From: Alphaproteobacteria bacterium
GTDB taxonomy: Bacteria; Pseudomonadota; Alphaproteobacteria; UBA828
Length of the DNA stretch: 64,000 nucleotides
Direction of reading: 5' to 3'
NCBI GenBank assembly: GCA_022823305.1
Contig: JAJDXK010000101.1
Location: forward strand, 124,001 to 188,000
Under the pieces are notes generated by a model. The model was not told where the DNA came from, did no database searches, and was given only the letters and a program-made list of their open reading frames with translations. Numbering within the stretch: position 1 is the stretch's first letter; every line of letters begins with the position of its first letter. Below, piece by piece: positions 28,948 to 37,586 of this stretch. The position numbers and the translations under genes were made by a program.

Positions 28948-30335
28948 AGGGGTCCGGGACCATACGCGACAGGATCCGCGCCGACCTCTGCGTCATCGGG
29001 GCGGGCTCGGCCGGGCTTTCGCTCGCCGCCGGCGCGGTGCAGATGGGCGCCTCGGTGATCCTGATCGAGCAGTCCCGCATGGGGGGCGAGTGCCTCAACA
29101 CGGGCTGTGTCCCCTCCAAGGCGCTGCTGGCCGCTGCCGCACGGGGCGAGGGCTTCGCCGCCGCCTACGCGCACATGCGCGGTGCCATCGCCGCCATCGA
29201 GCCGCACGATTCCGCCGAGCGCTTCCGCGGCCTCGGCGCCCACGTGGTGCTCGGCAAGGCCCGCTTCGTCGCACCGCGCTTCCTCGAGGTGGGCGATACC
29301 AGCGTGACGGCGCGGCGCTTCGCCATCTGCACCGGGTCCGCGCCCGTCGTCCCGGCGATCCCCGGGCTCGACACGGTGCCCTACTTCACCAACGAGAGTC
29401 TCTTCGACTCGGTGCCCGAGCCGAGCCGCCTGCTGGTGCTGGGCGGCGGCCCGATCGGGGTCGAGATGTCCCAGGCCTACCGCCGGCTGGGCGCCGAGGT
29501 CACGCTGGTGGAGCGCTCGAGCCTGCTCGGGCGCGACGACCCGGAGCTGGTGGAGATCGTGCGCCGGCAGCTGATCGAGGAAGGCGTGACGATCCACGAG
29601 GACTCGCCGGTGAGCGCCGTCGAGGCGGGCAGCGACGGGGTCGTGCTCACCTGCGGCACGGGCGGGTCCGAGCGGCGCCTGGCCGGCTCGCACCTGCTGG
29701 TGGCAGTGGGGCGGCGGCCCAACGTGAGCGGCCTCGGCCTGGAGGAGGCCGGCGTCGCGCTCAACGAGGGCGTGCCCCTGGTGGACGGGCGCCTGCGCAC
29801 CACCAACAAGCGCATCTTCGCTCTGGGCGATGTCGTCGGCCCCTACCGCTTTACCCACACGGCGAGCCACCAGGCCCGAACCGTGATCGCGAACGCGCTC
29901 TTCCGCCTGCCCGCGCGGGTCCGCTACGACGCCGTGCCGTGGGTCACATATACCGACCCCGAGCTCGCCCACGTCGGCCTGAGCGAGGCGCAGGCGCGCG
30001 CTGCAGGCCACGAGCCGCGCGTGCTGCGCTTCCCCTTCGCCGAGAACGACCGCGCCATCTGCGAGGGCGCGACGCGGGGGCTGATCAAGGCGGTGACGAC
30101 CCGGCGCGGCCGGGTGCTCGGCGCCTCCATCGTCGGCCGCCATGCGGGCGAGCTGATCCTGCCCTGGACTCTCGCGGTGAAGAACCGGATCGGCGTCGGC
30201 AAGCTGGCACAGGTGATCGTGCCCTATCCGACGCTGAGCGAGGCCAGCGCCAGGGCCGCGGGGAGCTTCCACACGCCCGCGCTCTTCGGCCCGCGGACCC
30301 GCCGGCTGGTGCGCCTGCTCGCCCGCCTGGGATAG
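28944..30335 (+). CDS. FAD-dependent dithiol-disulfide oxidoreductase, MerA/dihydrolipoamide dehydrogenase-like
   Basis: The 463-residue flavoprotein has GAGSAGLSLA (19-28), the redox-active pair C50/C55 in GGECLNTGCVPSK, an NAD(P)-binding GGGPIGVEM and the FAD site FALGDV. The C-terminal His-Pro-x-x-x-Glu base of dihydrolipoamide dehydrogenases appears as YPTLSE, with Tyr in place of His, as in mercuric reductases; the HMA domain and terminal cysteine pair of MerA are missing. GTG 28944 overlaps the holC stop. Natural substrate unknown; not likely E3 of a dehydrogenase complex. Confidence 0.87.
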   Translation: MKGSGTIRDRIRADLCVIGAGSAGLSLAAGAVQMGASVILIEQSRMGGECLNTGCVPSKALLAAAARGEGFAAAYAHMRGAIAAIEPHDSAERFRGLGAHVVLGKARFVAPRFLEVGDTSVTARRFAICTGSAPVVPAIPGLDTVPYFTNESLFDSVPEPSRLLVLGGGPIGVEMSQAYRRLGAEVTLVERSSLLGRDDPELVEIVRRQLIEEGVTIHEDSPVSAVEAGSDGVVLTCGTGGSERRLAGSHLLVAVGRRPNVSGLGLEEAGVALNEGVPLVDGRLRTTNKRIFALGDVVGPYRFTHTASHQARTVIANALFRLPARVRYDAVPWVTYTDPELAHVGLSEAQARAAGHEPRVLRFPFAENDRAICEGATRGLIKAVTTRRGRVLGASIVGRHAGELILPWTLAVKNRIGVGKLAQVIVPYPTLSEASARAAGSFHTPALFGPRTRRLVRLLARLG

Positions 30336-30354
30336 ACGCGGCCCGGCGGCCGGC

Positions 30355-30382
30355 TTGGCGCGCGCGGTGCCGGCCCTATAGT
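30355..30382 (+). promoter_or_regulatory. Sigma-70-like promoter of the orphan sensor kinase
   Basis: TTGGCG (30355-30360) and TATAGT (30377-30382) are spaced by 16 bases. The TTG start of the kinase gene lies at 30421, giving a leader of about 30 bases. The -10 matches five of six consensus positions. Confidence 0.55.
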
Positions 30383-30420
30383 CTGGTTGCATCGACAAAC
30401 CGCGACCGCTCAGAGACGTC

Positions 30421-31863
30421 TTGGCAGGATTCTCCCTTTCGGTCGTACCGCGGGTGGCCCGCGGCCTCTCGGCGCGGCTGCTGATCCTGACGGTGTTGTT
30501 CGTCCTCCTGGGCGAGGTGTTCATCTACGTCCCGTCGATCGCCCGCCACCGCCTGGTGTTTCTCAACGAGCACATCAACGCCGCGCGCATCGCGGCGCTT
30601 GCGGTCGAGGCGTCACCCGACGGGATGGTGACCGAGGAGCTGCGCGCCTCCCTGCTTGAACGCGCCGGCGTCAGCGCCGTCTCCCTCAAGCGCACCGGCA
30701 CGCGCAGGCTGGTGCTGAGCGACGGCATGCCGGTCACCCTCGACGCGACCTTCGACCTGCGCGAGGCCACACCCCTGGGCCTGATCGCGGACGCCGCCGA
30801 GACCCTGCAGCACGGCGGCGAGCGCACCATCCGGGTGATGGGGAACGCGCCCGGCGATCCCCGCGACACCGTGGTCGACGTGGTGCTGCCCGAATCGCGC
30901 CTCTATGCGTCGATGCTGGACTATTCCGAGCGAATCCTGGTGCTCTCCCTGATCCTCGCCTTCATCACCGCGGGGCTGGTCTATCTCGCGCTGCACTGGC
31001 TCATGGTCCTGCCGCTGGGACGCATGACCGACAGCCTGGTCTCCTTCCGCCGCGCGCCGGAGGACGCCGCCTCCACGGTCAGGGTGAGCGGCAGGCGCGA
31101 CGAGATCGGCCTGGCCCAGCGGGAGCTCCAGGTCATGCAGCGGCGTGTCCGGGCGGCGCTGCGCCAGCGGGCGCGACTCGCCGCAGTCGGCGCCGGGGTG
31201 GCCAAGATCAATCACGATCTGCGCAACATGCTGGCGACGGCGGCCATTCTGACCGAACGCCTGGCGGCGGAGCGCGACCCGGAGACACAGAAGCTGGCGC
31301 TCCCCCTGGTCACTGCCATCGACCGCGCCATCGGCCTCTGCACCCAGACCCTGAGCTTCGCCACCGGGCGTCTGCCGGCGCCGCGCCGCGCCACGTTCGC
31401 GCTGGCGCCGCTGGTCGACGAGGTGAGGGCGGCGCTTCCCGTCGGCGACGAGAGCGGGGTCGTGTGGCTGAACGCGGTCCCGCCCGAGCTGAGCGTCAGC
31501 GCCGACCGCGACCAGCTCTACCGCGTCGTCAGCAACCTGACACAGAACGCGGTGCAGGCGCTGGCGGCGCGCGGCGAGGGCGGCACGGTGCGGGTGAGCG
31601 GCTGGCGCGAGGACGCCGGCACCGTCGTCGAGATCGCCGACACCGGCCCGGGCCTTCCCGCGCAGGTGCGCGACAACCTCTTCGAGGCCTTCGCCGACGG
31701 CGGACGCGGCGAGGGCAGCGGCCTCGGACTCGCCATCGCCCGCGACCTGGTGCGCAACCACGGCGGCGACATCGAACTGGAGCGGACCGGCGCCGACGGC
31801 ACGGTCTTCAGGCTGCGCCTGCCGGATGCGTCCGTCGGAGGGGAAAGCGTCGACGACGCATGA
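30421..31863 (+). CDS. Membrane sensor histidine kinase without adjacent response regulator
   Basis: The 480-residue protein has membrane helices near 19-39 and 172-196 flanking an extracytoplasmic region, a linker to about 250, the H-box with H265 in AKINHDLRNMLATAA, and an ATPase domain with DTGPGLP and GSGLGLAIARDLV. KINHDLRN is a variant of the usual HELRxP box, with no proline after the histidine. It starts with TTG in a good promoter context. No response regulator gene is next to it. The signal is unknown. Confidence 0.87.
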   Translation: MAGFSLSVVPRVARGLSARLLILTVLFVLLGEVFIYVPSIARHRLVFLNEHINAARIAALAVEASPDGMVTEELRASLLERAGVSAVSLKRTGTRRLVLSDGMPVTLDATFDLREATPLGLIADAAETLQHGGERTIRVMGNAPGDPRDTVVDVVLPESRLYASMLDYSERILVLSLILAFITAGLVYLALHWLMVLPLGRMTDSLVSFRRAPEDAASTVRVSGRRDEIGLAQRELQVMQRRVRAALRQRARLAAVGAGVAKINHDLRNMLATAAILTERLAAERDPETQKLALPLVTAIDRAIGLCTQTLSFATGRLPAPRRATFALAPLVDEVRAALPVGDESGVVWLNAVPPELSVSADRDQLYRVVSNLTQNAVQALAARGEGGTVRVSGWREDAGTVVEIADTGPGLPAQVRDNLFEAFADGGRGEGSGLGLAIARDLVRNHGGDIELERTGADGTVFRLRLPDASVGGESVDDA

Positions 31864-31889
31864 CGGCGTGCCGGGGCGGGCGCGGCGGC

Positions 31890-33626
31890 TCAGTGGCCGC
31901 GCGCCACCCCCTCGCGGCGCGGGTCGGCGCCGCCCTCGAGCCCGCCTGCCACGCGGCGCACGGCGTGCAGCCCGCTCACCAGCGGCCCGATGCGTACCTC
32001 GTGGCCGAGTGCCTCCAGCGCCGGCGCGATCCCCTCGAGCGCGGTGCCCGCCTCAAGCTCTGTCGCGCCGTTGCGGTTGACGTGGCGCGGCAGGTCGAGC
32101 GCGGCCTGCGCGTCGAGGCCCCAGTCGAGCAGGGCGATCACCGACTGCGCGACGAAGCCGATGATGCGGGAGCCGCCGGGGGAGCCGAGCGAGGCGACGA
32201 GTGCGCCGTCCTCGTCGAAGATCAGCGCGGGCGTCATCGACGAGCGCGGCCGCTTGCCGCCCTCGACGCGGTTCGCGACCGGCCCGTGCGCCGCCTGCGG
32301 GACGAACGAGAAGTCGGTGAGCTGGTTGTTCAGGATGAACCCCGCCGCCATCAGGCGCGAGCCGAAGGCGCGCTCCACGCTGCTGGTGAAGGAGACGGCG
32401 TTGCCGCGGGAATCGATCACCGACAGGTGCGTCGTCGATGCGTGCTCCGGCGCCGCGGCATCGGCCCGGTCCAGCCCTTCGCCGCCCGGCGGCAGGCCCG
32501 GCAGGGCCTCGCCCATGGCACGGGCGGGGTCGATCAGCGCGGCGCGCCGGCGCAGGTAGTCGGCGTCCAGCAGCCCTTCCACCGGCACCGGCACGAAGTC
32601 GGAGTCCGCCAGGTAGCGGTTGCGGTCGGCGAAGGCGAGGCGGCTCGCCTCGCTGACGAGGTGGACCGCCGCCGCGGAGCCGGGGGCGAGCGCGGCGAGG
32701 TCGGTATCGCGCAGCAGACCCAGGATCTGCAGCATCGTCACCCCGCCCGAGCTGGGCGGTCCTGCGCTACAGACGCGGTGGCGGCGGTAGTCGAGGCAGA
32801 CCGGCGGGCGCATCAGCGCGCGGTAGCCGGCGAGGTCGGCCATCGCGAGGGTGCCGGGATTGATCCGGTCGCCCTGCACGGCGGCGACGATCGCGGCCGC
32901 GATCGGCCCCCGGTGGAGCGCGTCGGCGCCCTCGCGCGCGATCGCCCGCATGGTGTCGGCATAGGCGGGGTTCACGAGCGTTTCGCCGGCGCGCAGCGGC
33001 TGCCCGTCCGGGTGGAAGAAGTAGGCGCGGGCGGCGCCGAAACGGGCGAGGTCGGGGTTGCGTGCGATCATGTGCGCGAGCCGGGGCGCGACGGTGAAGC
33101 CGCGCTCCGCGATTTCTGCCGCCGGCACGAAGAGTTCGGCCCAGGGCGTGCGGCCGTGGGCGCGGTGCACGCGCTCCAGCATCCGGACCGCACCCGGCGC
33201 GCCCACGGGCAGGCCGCCGACCGCGGCCTCCGGCCACGGGCGCGGCGTGCCGTCGGTGGCCAGGAACAGGCTCCCGCCCGCGGCGGCCGGCGCGGTCTCG
33301 CGCCCGTCGTAGCTCTCGAGAGCGTTTCGCTCGGCGTCGTAGTAGAGCAGGAAGCCGCCGCCGCCGATGCCGGAGGATTGCGGCTCGACCAGCCCGAGCA
33401 CCATCTGCGCCGCAATCGCTGCGTCGATGGCGTCGCCGCCGGCTTCGAGAATTTGTGCGCCGGCCTCCGCTGCCGCCGGATGCGCCGCCGCGATCATCGC
33501 GTGCCGGGCGCGGGCCGGAAGCTCTGCCGCCGCTGCGTCCGCGAGCGCCGGCGCGAGCAGCAGCAGCGCGGCGATTCCCGCGCTCAGCCAGCGGCGGCAG
33601 AGTGCGCCGGGGGACGGCCGCTTCAT
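31890..33626 (-). CDS. ggt: Gamma-glutamyltransferase precursor
   Basis: The 578-residue precursor has a signal peptide (RRWLSAGIAALLLLAPALADA) and the GGT fold with HPAAAEAGAQIL, SSGIGGGGFLLYYD and the autocleavage site before T398 in ASTTHLSVIDSRGNAVSF, equivalent to the E. coli nucleophile. GSRIIGFVAQSVI and PRHVNRNG lie near the C-terminus. The periplasmic enzyme splits glutathione and other gamma-glutamyl compounds and transfers the group. ATG 33626 is used because it starts the signal peptide. Confidence 0.94.
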   Translation of the reverse strand: MKRPSPGALCRRWLSAGIAALLLLAPALADAAAAELPARARHAMIAAAHPAAAEAGAQILEAGGDAIDAAIAAQMVLGLVEPQSSGIGGGGFLLYYDAERNALESYDGRETAPAAAGGSLFLATDGTPRPWPEAAVGGLPVGAPGAVRMLERVHRAHGRTPWAELFVPAAEIAERGFTVAPRLAHMIARNPDLARFGAARAYFFHPDGQPLRAGETLVNPAYADTMRAIAREGADALHRGPIAAAIVAAVQGDRINPGTLAMADLAGYRALMRPPVCLDYRRHRVCSAGPPSSGGVTMLQILGLLRDTDLAALAPGSAAAVHLVSEASRLAFADRNRYLADSDFVPVPVEGLLDADYLRRRAALIDPARAMGEALPGLPPGGEGLDRADAAAPEHASTTHLSVIDSRGNAVSFTSSVERAFGSRLMAAGFILNNQLTDFSFVPQAAHGPVANRVEGGKRPRSSMTPALIFDEDGALVASLGSPGGSRIIGFVAQSVIALLDWGLDAQAALDLPRHVNRNGATELEAGTALEGIAPALEALGHEVRIGPLVSGLHAVRRVAGGLEGGADPRREGVARGH

Positions 33627-33775
33627 GCTGATTCGGGCGGGGCCGGACGCGAAAGGCGCCGTGTCCCACGTTCCGGCTTCACCGCCCGGGCCATCGGCGC
33701 GATCCATGAAGGCTCGCTCTCGTGCCATCGCCATACCTCTGTCGTGTGGGGTCGATTCGCTGCCCTGTGGCCCGC

Positions 33776-33803
33776 TTGACGTGGCACAAGGGCTACCTTA
33801 AGT
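33776..33803 (+). promoter_or_regulatory. Possible promoter of tRNA-His
   Basis: TTGACG at 33776-33781 and TTAAGT at 33798-33803 are separated by 16 bases, placing a start site just ahead of the tRNA 5' end at 33816. The -10 match is poor, so the call leans on the good -35 and its position. Confidence 0.4.
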
Positions 33804-33815
33804 GAAGCCCGGCGC

Positions 33816-33893
<78 letters not shown>

Positions 33894-34143
33894 TTCCCTC
33901 ATCCCGCGGTCTCGGCGACGAAGCCGGCCAGACTGGCTCTCGGCCGGCACGATTTCAACGACAACGCACGCTTGCCAAGCAGCCCTTCGTGTAGCAGCGT
34001 GTCACATCGACCGCTGACGCAAACGAGTATCGCGTCCGAGGGATGAGCGTTAGGCAAGCCATGGTTGCAGAGACTCACGCGGAGGACGTGCGACCGGCGT
34101 AACGCATCGTCAGCACGACACTCTATCGAGCGGGGACCGAAGA

Positions 34144-34566
34144 GTGAGCGCGAACCTGACACTGAACATGGAAGCACGACTCGACGAGATCGATCGCATA
34201 CACGCTGCGGTGGAAATTCTGGCCCAGGCCGAGGGTTGGCCGGAGGAATTGCTGTTTCAGATCAAGCTCGTGGTCGAGGAGATGGGGACCAACATCGTCA
34301 AGTACGGCGATGACGGCGAGGGGAAGACGGATGTCCGCATCACGCTGACCTCGGAGTCCGAGGCTCTCACCATGGAAATCGTCGACGACGGAAAGCCCTT
34401 CGATCCCTTCACCGAGGCGCCGCCGCCCGATCTCGACTCGCCGGTTTCCGAGCGCCCCATCGGGGGGCTCGGCGTCTACCTGGTGCAGCAGTTGATGGAC
34501 GAGGCGCGCTACGCGCGCGAGGACGGAAAGAACAAGCTGACCTTCATCAAGCGCAGGACATCATGA
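34144..34566 (+). CDS. RsbW/SpoIIAB-like anti-sigma regulatory ATPase
   Basis: The 140-residue protein is a single GHKL ATPase domain: N-box VVEEMGTNIVKYG (43-55, N50), G1 box EIVDDGKPFDP (D81), and G2 box PIGGLGVYLVQQLMD (105-119). Such serine kinases phosphorylate a STAS antagonist (two STAS genes are in this window, at 2267 and 60367) and hold a sigma factor or another target. Here no RsbU phosphatase or sigma factor is adjacent. GTG start at 34144 has no strong ribosome binding site. Confidence 0.88.
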   Translation: MSANLTLNMEARLDEIDRIHAAVEILAQAEGWPEELLFQIKLVVEEMGTNIVKYGDDGEGKTDVRITLTSESEALTMEIVDDGKPFDPFTEAPPPDLDSPVSERPIGGLGVYLVQQLMDEARYAREDGKNKLTFIKRRTS

Positions 34567-34664
34567 CGCGCCCGCTTCTCCGCCCGGCCGGCGCCGCGCC
34601 CGCCGGGGCGCGGAGGCAGGCGTCATCGCCCTGATCCGGCGGGTTGGGCGCGGTATTCCCGCCG

Positions 34665-35831
34665 ATGGACGCACTGGCGACGCTCTGGAGCGGCCTCGTT
34701 GCGGCGGGGGGCGTTCTCTGGCTCTGCACCCTGGCGCTTCCGTGGCAGCCCTGGCGGGTGCGCGAGCGACTCGAGCCCGGGGCCGCCGCCGGCGGTGAGG
34801 CGGAGGCCGATCTCACTCAGGTCACCGTCCTGATCCCGGCCCGCGACGAGGCCGCGGTCATCGGCGACACGCTCGCCGCCCTCGGCCGCCAGGGCTGGGG
34901 ACTGCGCGTGGTCCTCGTCGACGACCGCTCGAAGGACGGCACCGCGGAGACCGCGCGGCGGACCGCTCCCGAGGCCCTCGCCCTGGAGATATGCCCGGGC
35001 GCACCGTTGGCGGAAGGCTGGACCGGCAAGCTCTGGGCGCTGGAGCAGGGGCGGCGGCGGATCGAGACGCCGCTCACCCTTCTGCTCGACGCCGACATCG
35101 CTCTGCGGCCGGGAATGGTCGCGGCGCTTCTGCGCAGGAAGGAGGAAAAGGGTGCGGCGCTGGTCTCGGTCATGGCGGCGCTCAGGATGCAGGGGGGCTG
35201 GGAGAAGCTGCTGCTGCCCGCCTTCGTCTTCTTCTTCCGCCTGCTCTACCCTTTCCACCTCGCCAACGGACCGGGCCGGCTGATTGCCGCCTCCGCCGGC
35301 GGCTGCGTGCTGGTGGAGACATCGGTCTTGAGCGGGATCGGCGGCCTCGACGCGATCAGGGGCGCGCTGATCGACGACTGCGCGCTGGCGCGGGCGGTCA
35401 AGGACGCGGGCCACCGGACCTGGATCGGCGTGAGCCTCGGCGCGGAAAGCCACCGGCCCTATCCGACGCTGGGCACGGTGTGGCGCATGGTCGCGCGCAC
35501 CGCCTACACCCAGCTGCGCTACTCGCCGGCGCTGCTGCTGCTCTGCACGGTGCTCATGGCGCTCGCGTTCTGGGCGCCGCTCGCCGGGCTCGCAGGGCCG
35601 CTCCCGGCCAAGGTCGCCGGCGGTGCCGGACTTGCCGCCATGGCCGCCTGCTACCTGCCGACGCTGCGCTACTACCGGCGCTCGCCGGGCTGGGCGCTGA
35701 CGATGCCCCTCATCGGCACGCTCTATCTGGCCATGACCTGGCACTCGGCGCTGCGCGACTGGGGCGGGCGGCGGAGCGAGTGGAAGGGCCGCGTCTACGC
35801 ACGCGGGACGGCGCGGGGCCGGGCAGCGTAG
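34665..35831 (+). CDS. hpnB: Hopanoid-type glycosyltransferase HpnB-like
   Basis: The 388-residue GT2 enzyme begins with a membrane helix (LATLWSGLVAAGGVLWLCTLAL), then VTVLIPARDEAAVI, LVDDRSKDGT and the DxD motif LLDADIAL; a GIGGLDAIRGALIDDCALA block and C-terminal helices follow. This agrees with HpnB, the hopene-associated glycosyltransferase, and with the LALPWQPW opening it often has. The rest of the hpn cluster is not in the window, so the role in hopanoid modification is inferred from similarity. Confidence 0.82.
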   Translation: MDALATLWSGLVAAGGVLWLCTLALPWQPWRVRERLEPGAAAGGEAEADLTQVTVLIPARDEAAVIGDTLAALGRQGWGLRVVLVDDRSKDGTAETARRTAPEALALEICPGAPLAEGWTGKLWALEQGRRRIETPLTLLLDADIALRPGMVAALLRRKEEKGAALVSVMAALRMQGGWEKLLLPAFVFFFRLLYPFHLANGPGRLIAASAGGCVLVETSVLSGIGGLDAIRGALIDDCALARAVKDAGHRTWIGVSLGAESHRPYPTLGTVWRMVARTAYTQLRYSPALLLLCTVLMALAFWAPLAGLAGPLPAKVAGGAGLAAMAACYLPTLRYYRRSPGWALTMPLIGTLYLAMTWHSALRDWGGRRSEWKGRVYARGTARGRAA

Positions 35832-35877
35832 GCGCTCCGCTTGACGCGCGCCGGGCGGCGTGTCAGCACGAGCCCCC

Positions 35878-36186
35878 ATGTCGACTCAGTCTCCAGGCGC
35901 GACCTGCCGCCTCGTCCGCGTGGCCGAGACCGAACGGCCGGGCGTCACGGTCTTCCACGGCGCCCGCCCGCTGCCGGCGCTCGCTGGCGATACCCTGCTG
36001 ACGGCGCTGCTCTGCAACGGCGTCGCGCTGCGCCGCTCGGAGTTCGACGAGGGCCTGCGCGCGGGCTTCTGCAACATGGGCGCCTGCCAGGACTGCTGGG
36101 TGACACTGGAGGACGGGAGCCGCATCCGCGCCTGCACGACCGAGGTGCAGGACGGTATGCGCATTCGCGCTCTCGACGGGCCATGA
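35878..36186 (+). CDS. 2Fe-2S ferredoxin-like small subunit (HcnA-type)
   Basis: The 102-residue protein is a plant-type [2Fe-2S] domain with ligands C65, C70, C73 and C86 in FCNMGACQDCW and RACTT. It is the small subunit of the HcnA/OoxA-linked dehydrogenase group. It overlaps the next gene by 4 bases (ATGA), so the three genes 35878-38716 are translationally coupled. ATG 35878 is used; an upstream ATG at 35860 adds six residues. Confidence 0.9.
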   Translation: MSTQSPGATCRLVRVAETERPGVTVFHGARPLPALAGDTLLTALLCNGVALRRSEFDEGLRAGFCNMGACQDCWVTLEDGSRIRACTTEVQDGMRIRALDGP

Positions 36187-37586
36187 GTGAAAGGGCTCCC
36201 GCGGTCCTGATCGTCGGCGCCGGCCCGGCGGGTACGCGCGCGGCCGAGACTCTGGTTGCCCATGGCGTGCGCCCGGTGGTGGTCGACGAGGGCCTGCGCA
36301 GCGGCGGGCAGATCTACCGCCAGCCGCCGGAGGGGTTCTCCCGCCCGGCGTCGGCGCTCTACGGCTTCGAGGCGCGCAAGGCCGAGGCCGTGCACGCCGC
36401 GCTCGCGGCGGTGCGCGAGAGCATCGACTATCGCCCCGGCACGCTGGTCTGGAACGTCGAGGGGGGCGTCGCCCAGACCCTCGGGCCGGAGGGCGTCGGC
36501 CGCATCGCCTTCGATTCGCTGATTCTCGCCACCGGCGCCATGGACCGGGTGATTCCCTTCCCCGGCTGGACCCTGCCCGGCGCCTTCACCATGGGCGGCG
36601 CCCAGGTGGCGCTCAAGGCCCAGGGCTGCGCCATCGGCGAGCCGGTGGTCTTCATGGGCACCGGGCCGCTGCTCTACCTCGTCGCCTACCAGTACGCCCA
36701 CGCCGGCGCGCGCGTGGCGGCCATTCTGGATACCTCCAGCGCCGCCGACGCGCTCCCGGTGCTGCCGGGCCTGCTGTGGGGCGGGCGCACCTTCGCCAAG
36801 GGGCTCTGGTACATGACCTGGCCGCGCACGGCGGGGATCCCGGTGCGGCGCGGCATCGTCCCGGTCGCGGCGGAGGGCGAGGGGGCGCTGGAGGCCGTGC
36901 GCTACCGCGACCGGCGCGGGCGCGAGCACCGCGTCGCCTGCACCGGGCTCGGCATCGGCTACGGCGTCAAGTCCGAGGTCCAGCTCGCCGAGCTCGCCGG
37001 CTGCGAGATGGCGTTCGACCCGCTGGCGCAGCAGTGGCTGCCCGAGGCCGACGGCGACGGCCGCGCGCGGGACGGCGCGGTCTATCTCGCGGGCGACGGG
37101 GCCGGGGTCGCGGGCGCCGACGCGGCGGAGCTGCGCGGGCGGCTCGCTGCGCTCGCCTGGCTCGCCGATCACGGCATCGCCGTCGACCGAGGGGAGCGGG
37201 CGCGGCTCCGGGCGAAGCTGCGGCGCATCATGCGCTTCCGCGACGCGCTGGAGCGGGCGCTGCCCGTGCCCTTCCATCTGGCCCGCGCGCTGCCGGACGA
37301 GACCGTGATCTGCCGCTGCGAGGTCATCACCGCCGGCGAGATACGCCAGGGCCGTGCGCTCGACCCGGCCGAGCTGAACCGCGCCAAGGCCTACACCCGC
37401 GTCGGCATGGGCCGCTGCCAGGGCCGCGTCTGCGGCCCCGCCGCCGCCCAGATACTGGCCGATGCGCGCGGCTGCGACGTGGCCGAGGTGGGCCGCCTGC
37501 GCGGCCAGGCGCCGGTCAAGCCGCTCGGCATCCGCGCGGGCGCGCTGGCGGCGGTCGAGGACAACTCAAGGGCGGCGTCGATATGA
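36183..37586 (+). CDS. FAD/NAD-dependent dehydrogenase alpha subunit (HcnB/OoxA-type)
   Basis: The 467-residue protein has an N-terminal FAD-binding GAGPAGTRAAE, the second dinucleotide region, and a C-terminal BFD-like cysteine set (CRCEVITAGEI and GRCQGRVCGPAA) that can bind an [Fe-S] cluster. This architecture matches hydrogen cyanide synthase HcnB, opine oxidase OoxA and D-hydroxyproline dehydrogenase subunits. Substrate among the amino acid or opine group is not resolved. It overlaps the neighbouring genes by 4 bases on each side. Confidence 0.9.
   Translation: MSERAPAVLIVGAGPAGTRAAETLVAHGVRPVVVDEGLRSGGQIYRQPPEGFSRPASALYGFEARKAEAVHAALAAVRESIDYRPGTLVWNVEGGVAQTLGPEGVGRIAFDSLILATGAMDRVIPFPGWTLPGAFTMGGAQVALKAQGCAIGEPVVFMGTGPLLYLVAYQYAHAGARVAAILDTSSAADALPVLPGLLWGGRTFAKGLWYMTWPRTAGIPVRRGIVPVAAEGEGALEAVRYRDRRGREHRVACTGLGIGYGVKSEVQLAELAGCEMAFDPLAQQWLPEADGDGRARDGAVYLAGDGAGVAGADAAELRGRLAALAWLADHGIAVDRGERARLRAKLRRIMRFRDALERALPVPFHLARALPDETVICRCEVITAGEIRQGRALDPAELNRAKAYTRVGMGRCQGRVCGPAAAQILADARGCDVAEVGRLRGQAPVKPLGIRAGALAAVEDNSRAASI

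Noticed and set aside
28902-30524. A long minus-strand frame opposite the MerA-like gene
   Set aside because: It is antisense to a clear flavoprotein and has no motifs.
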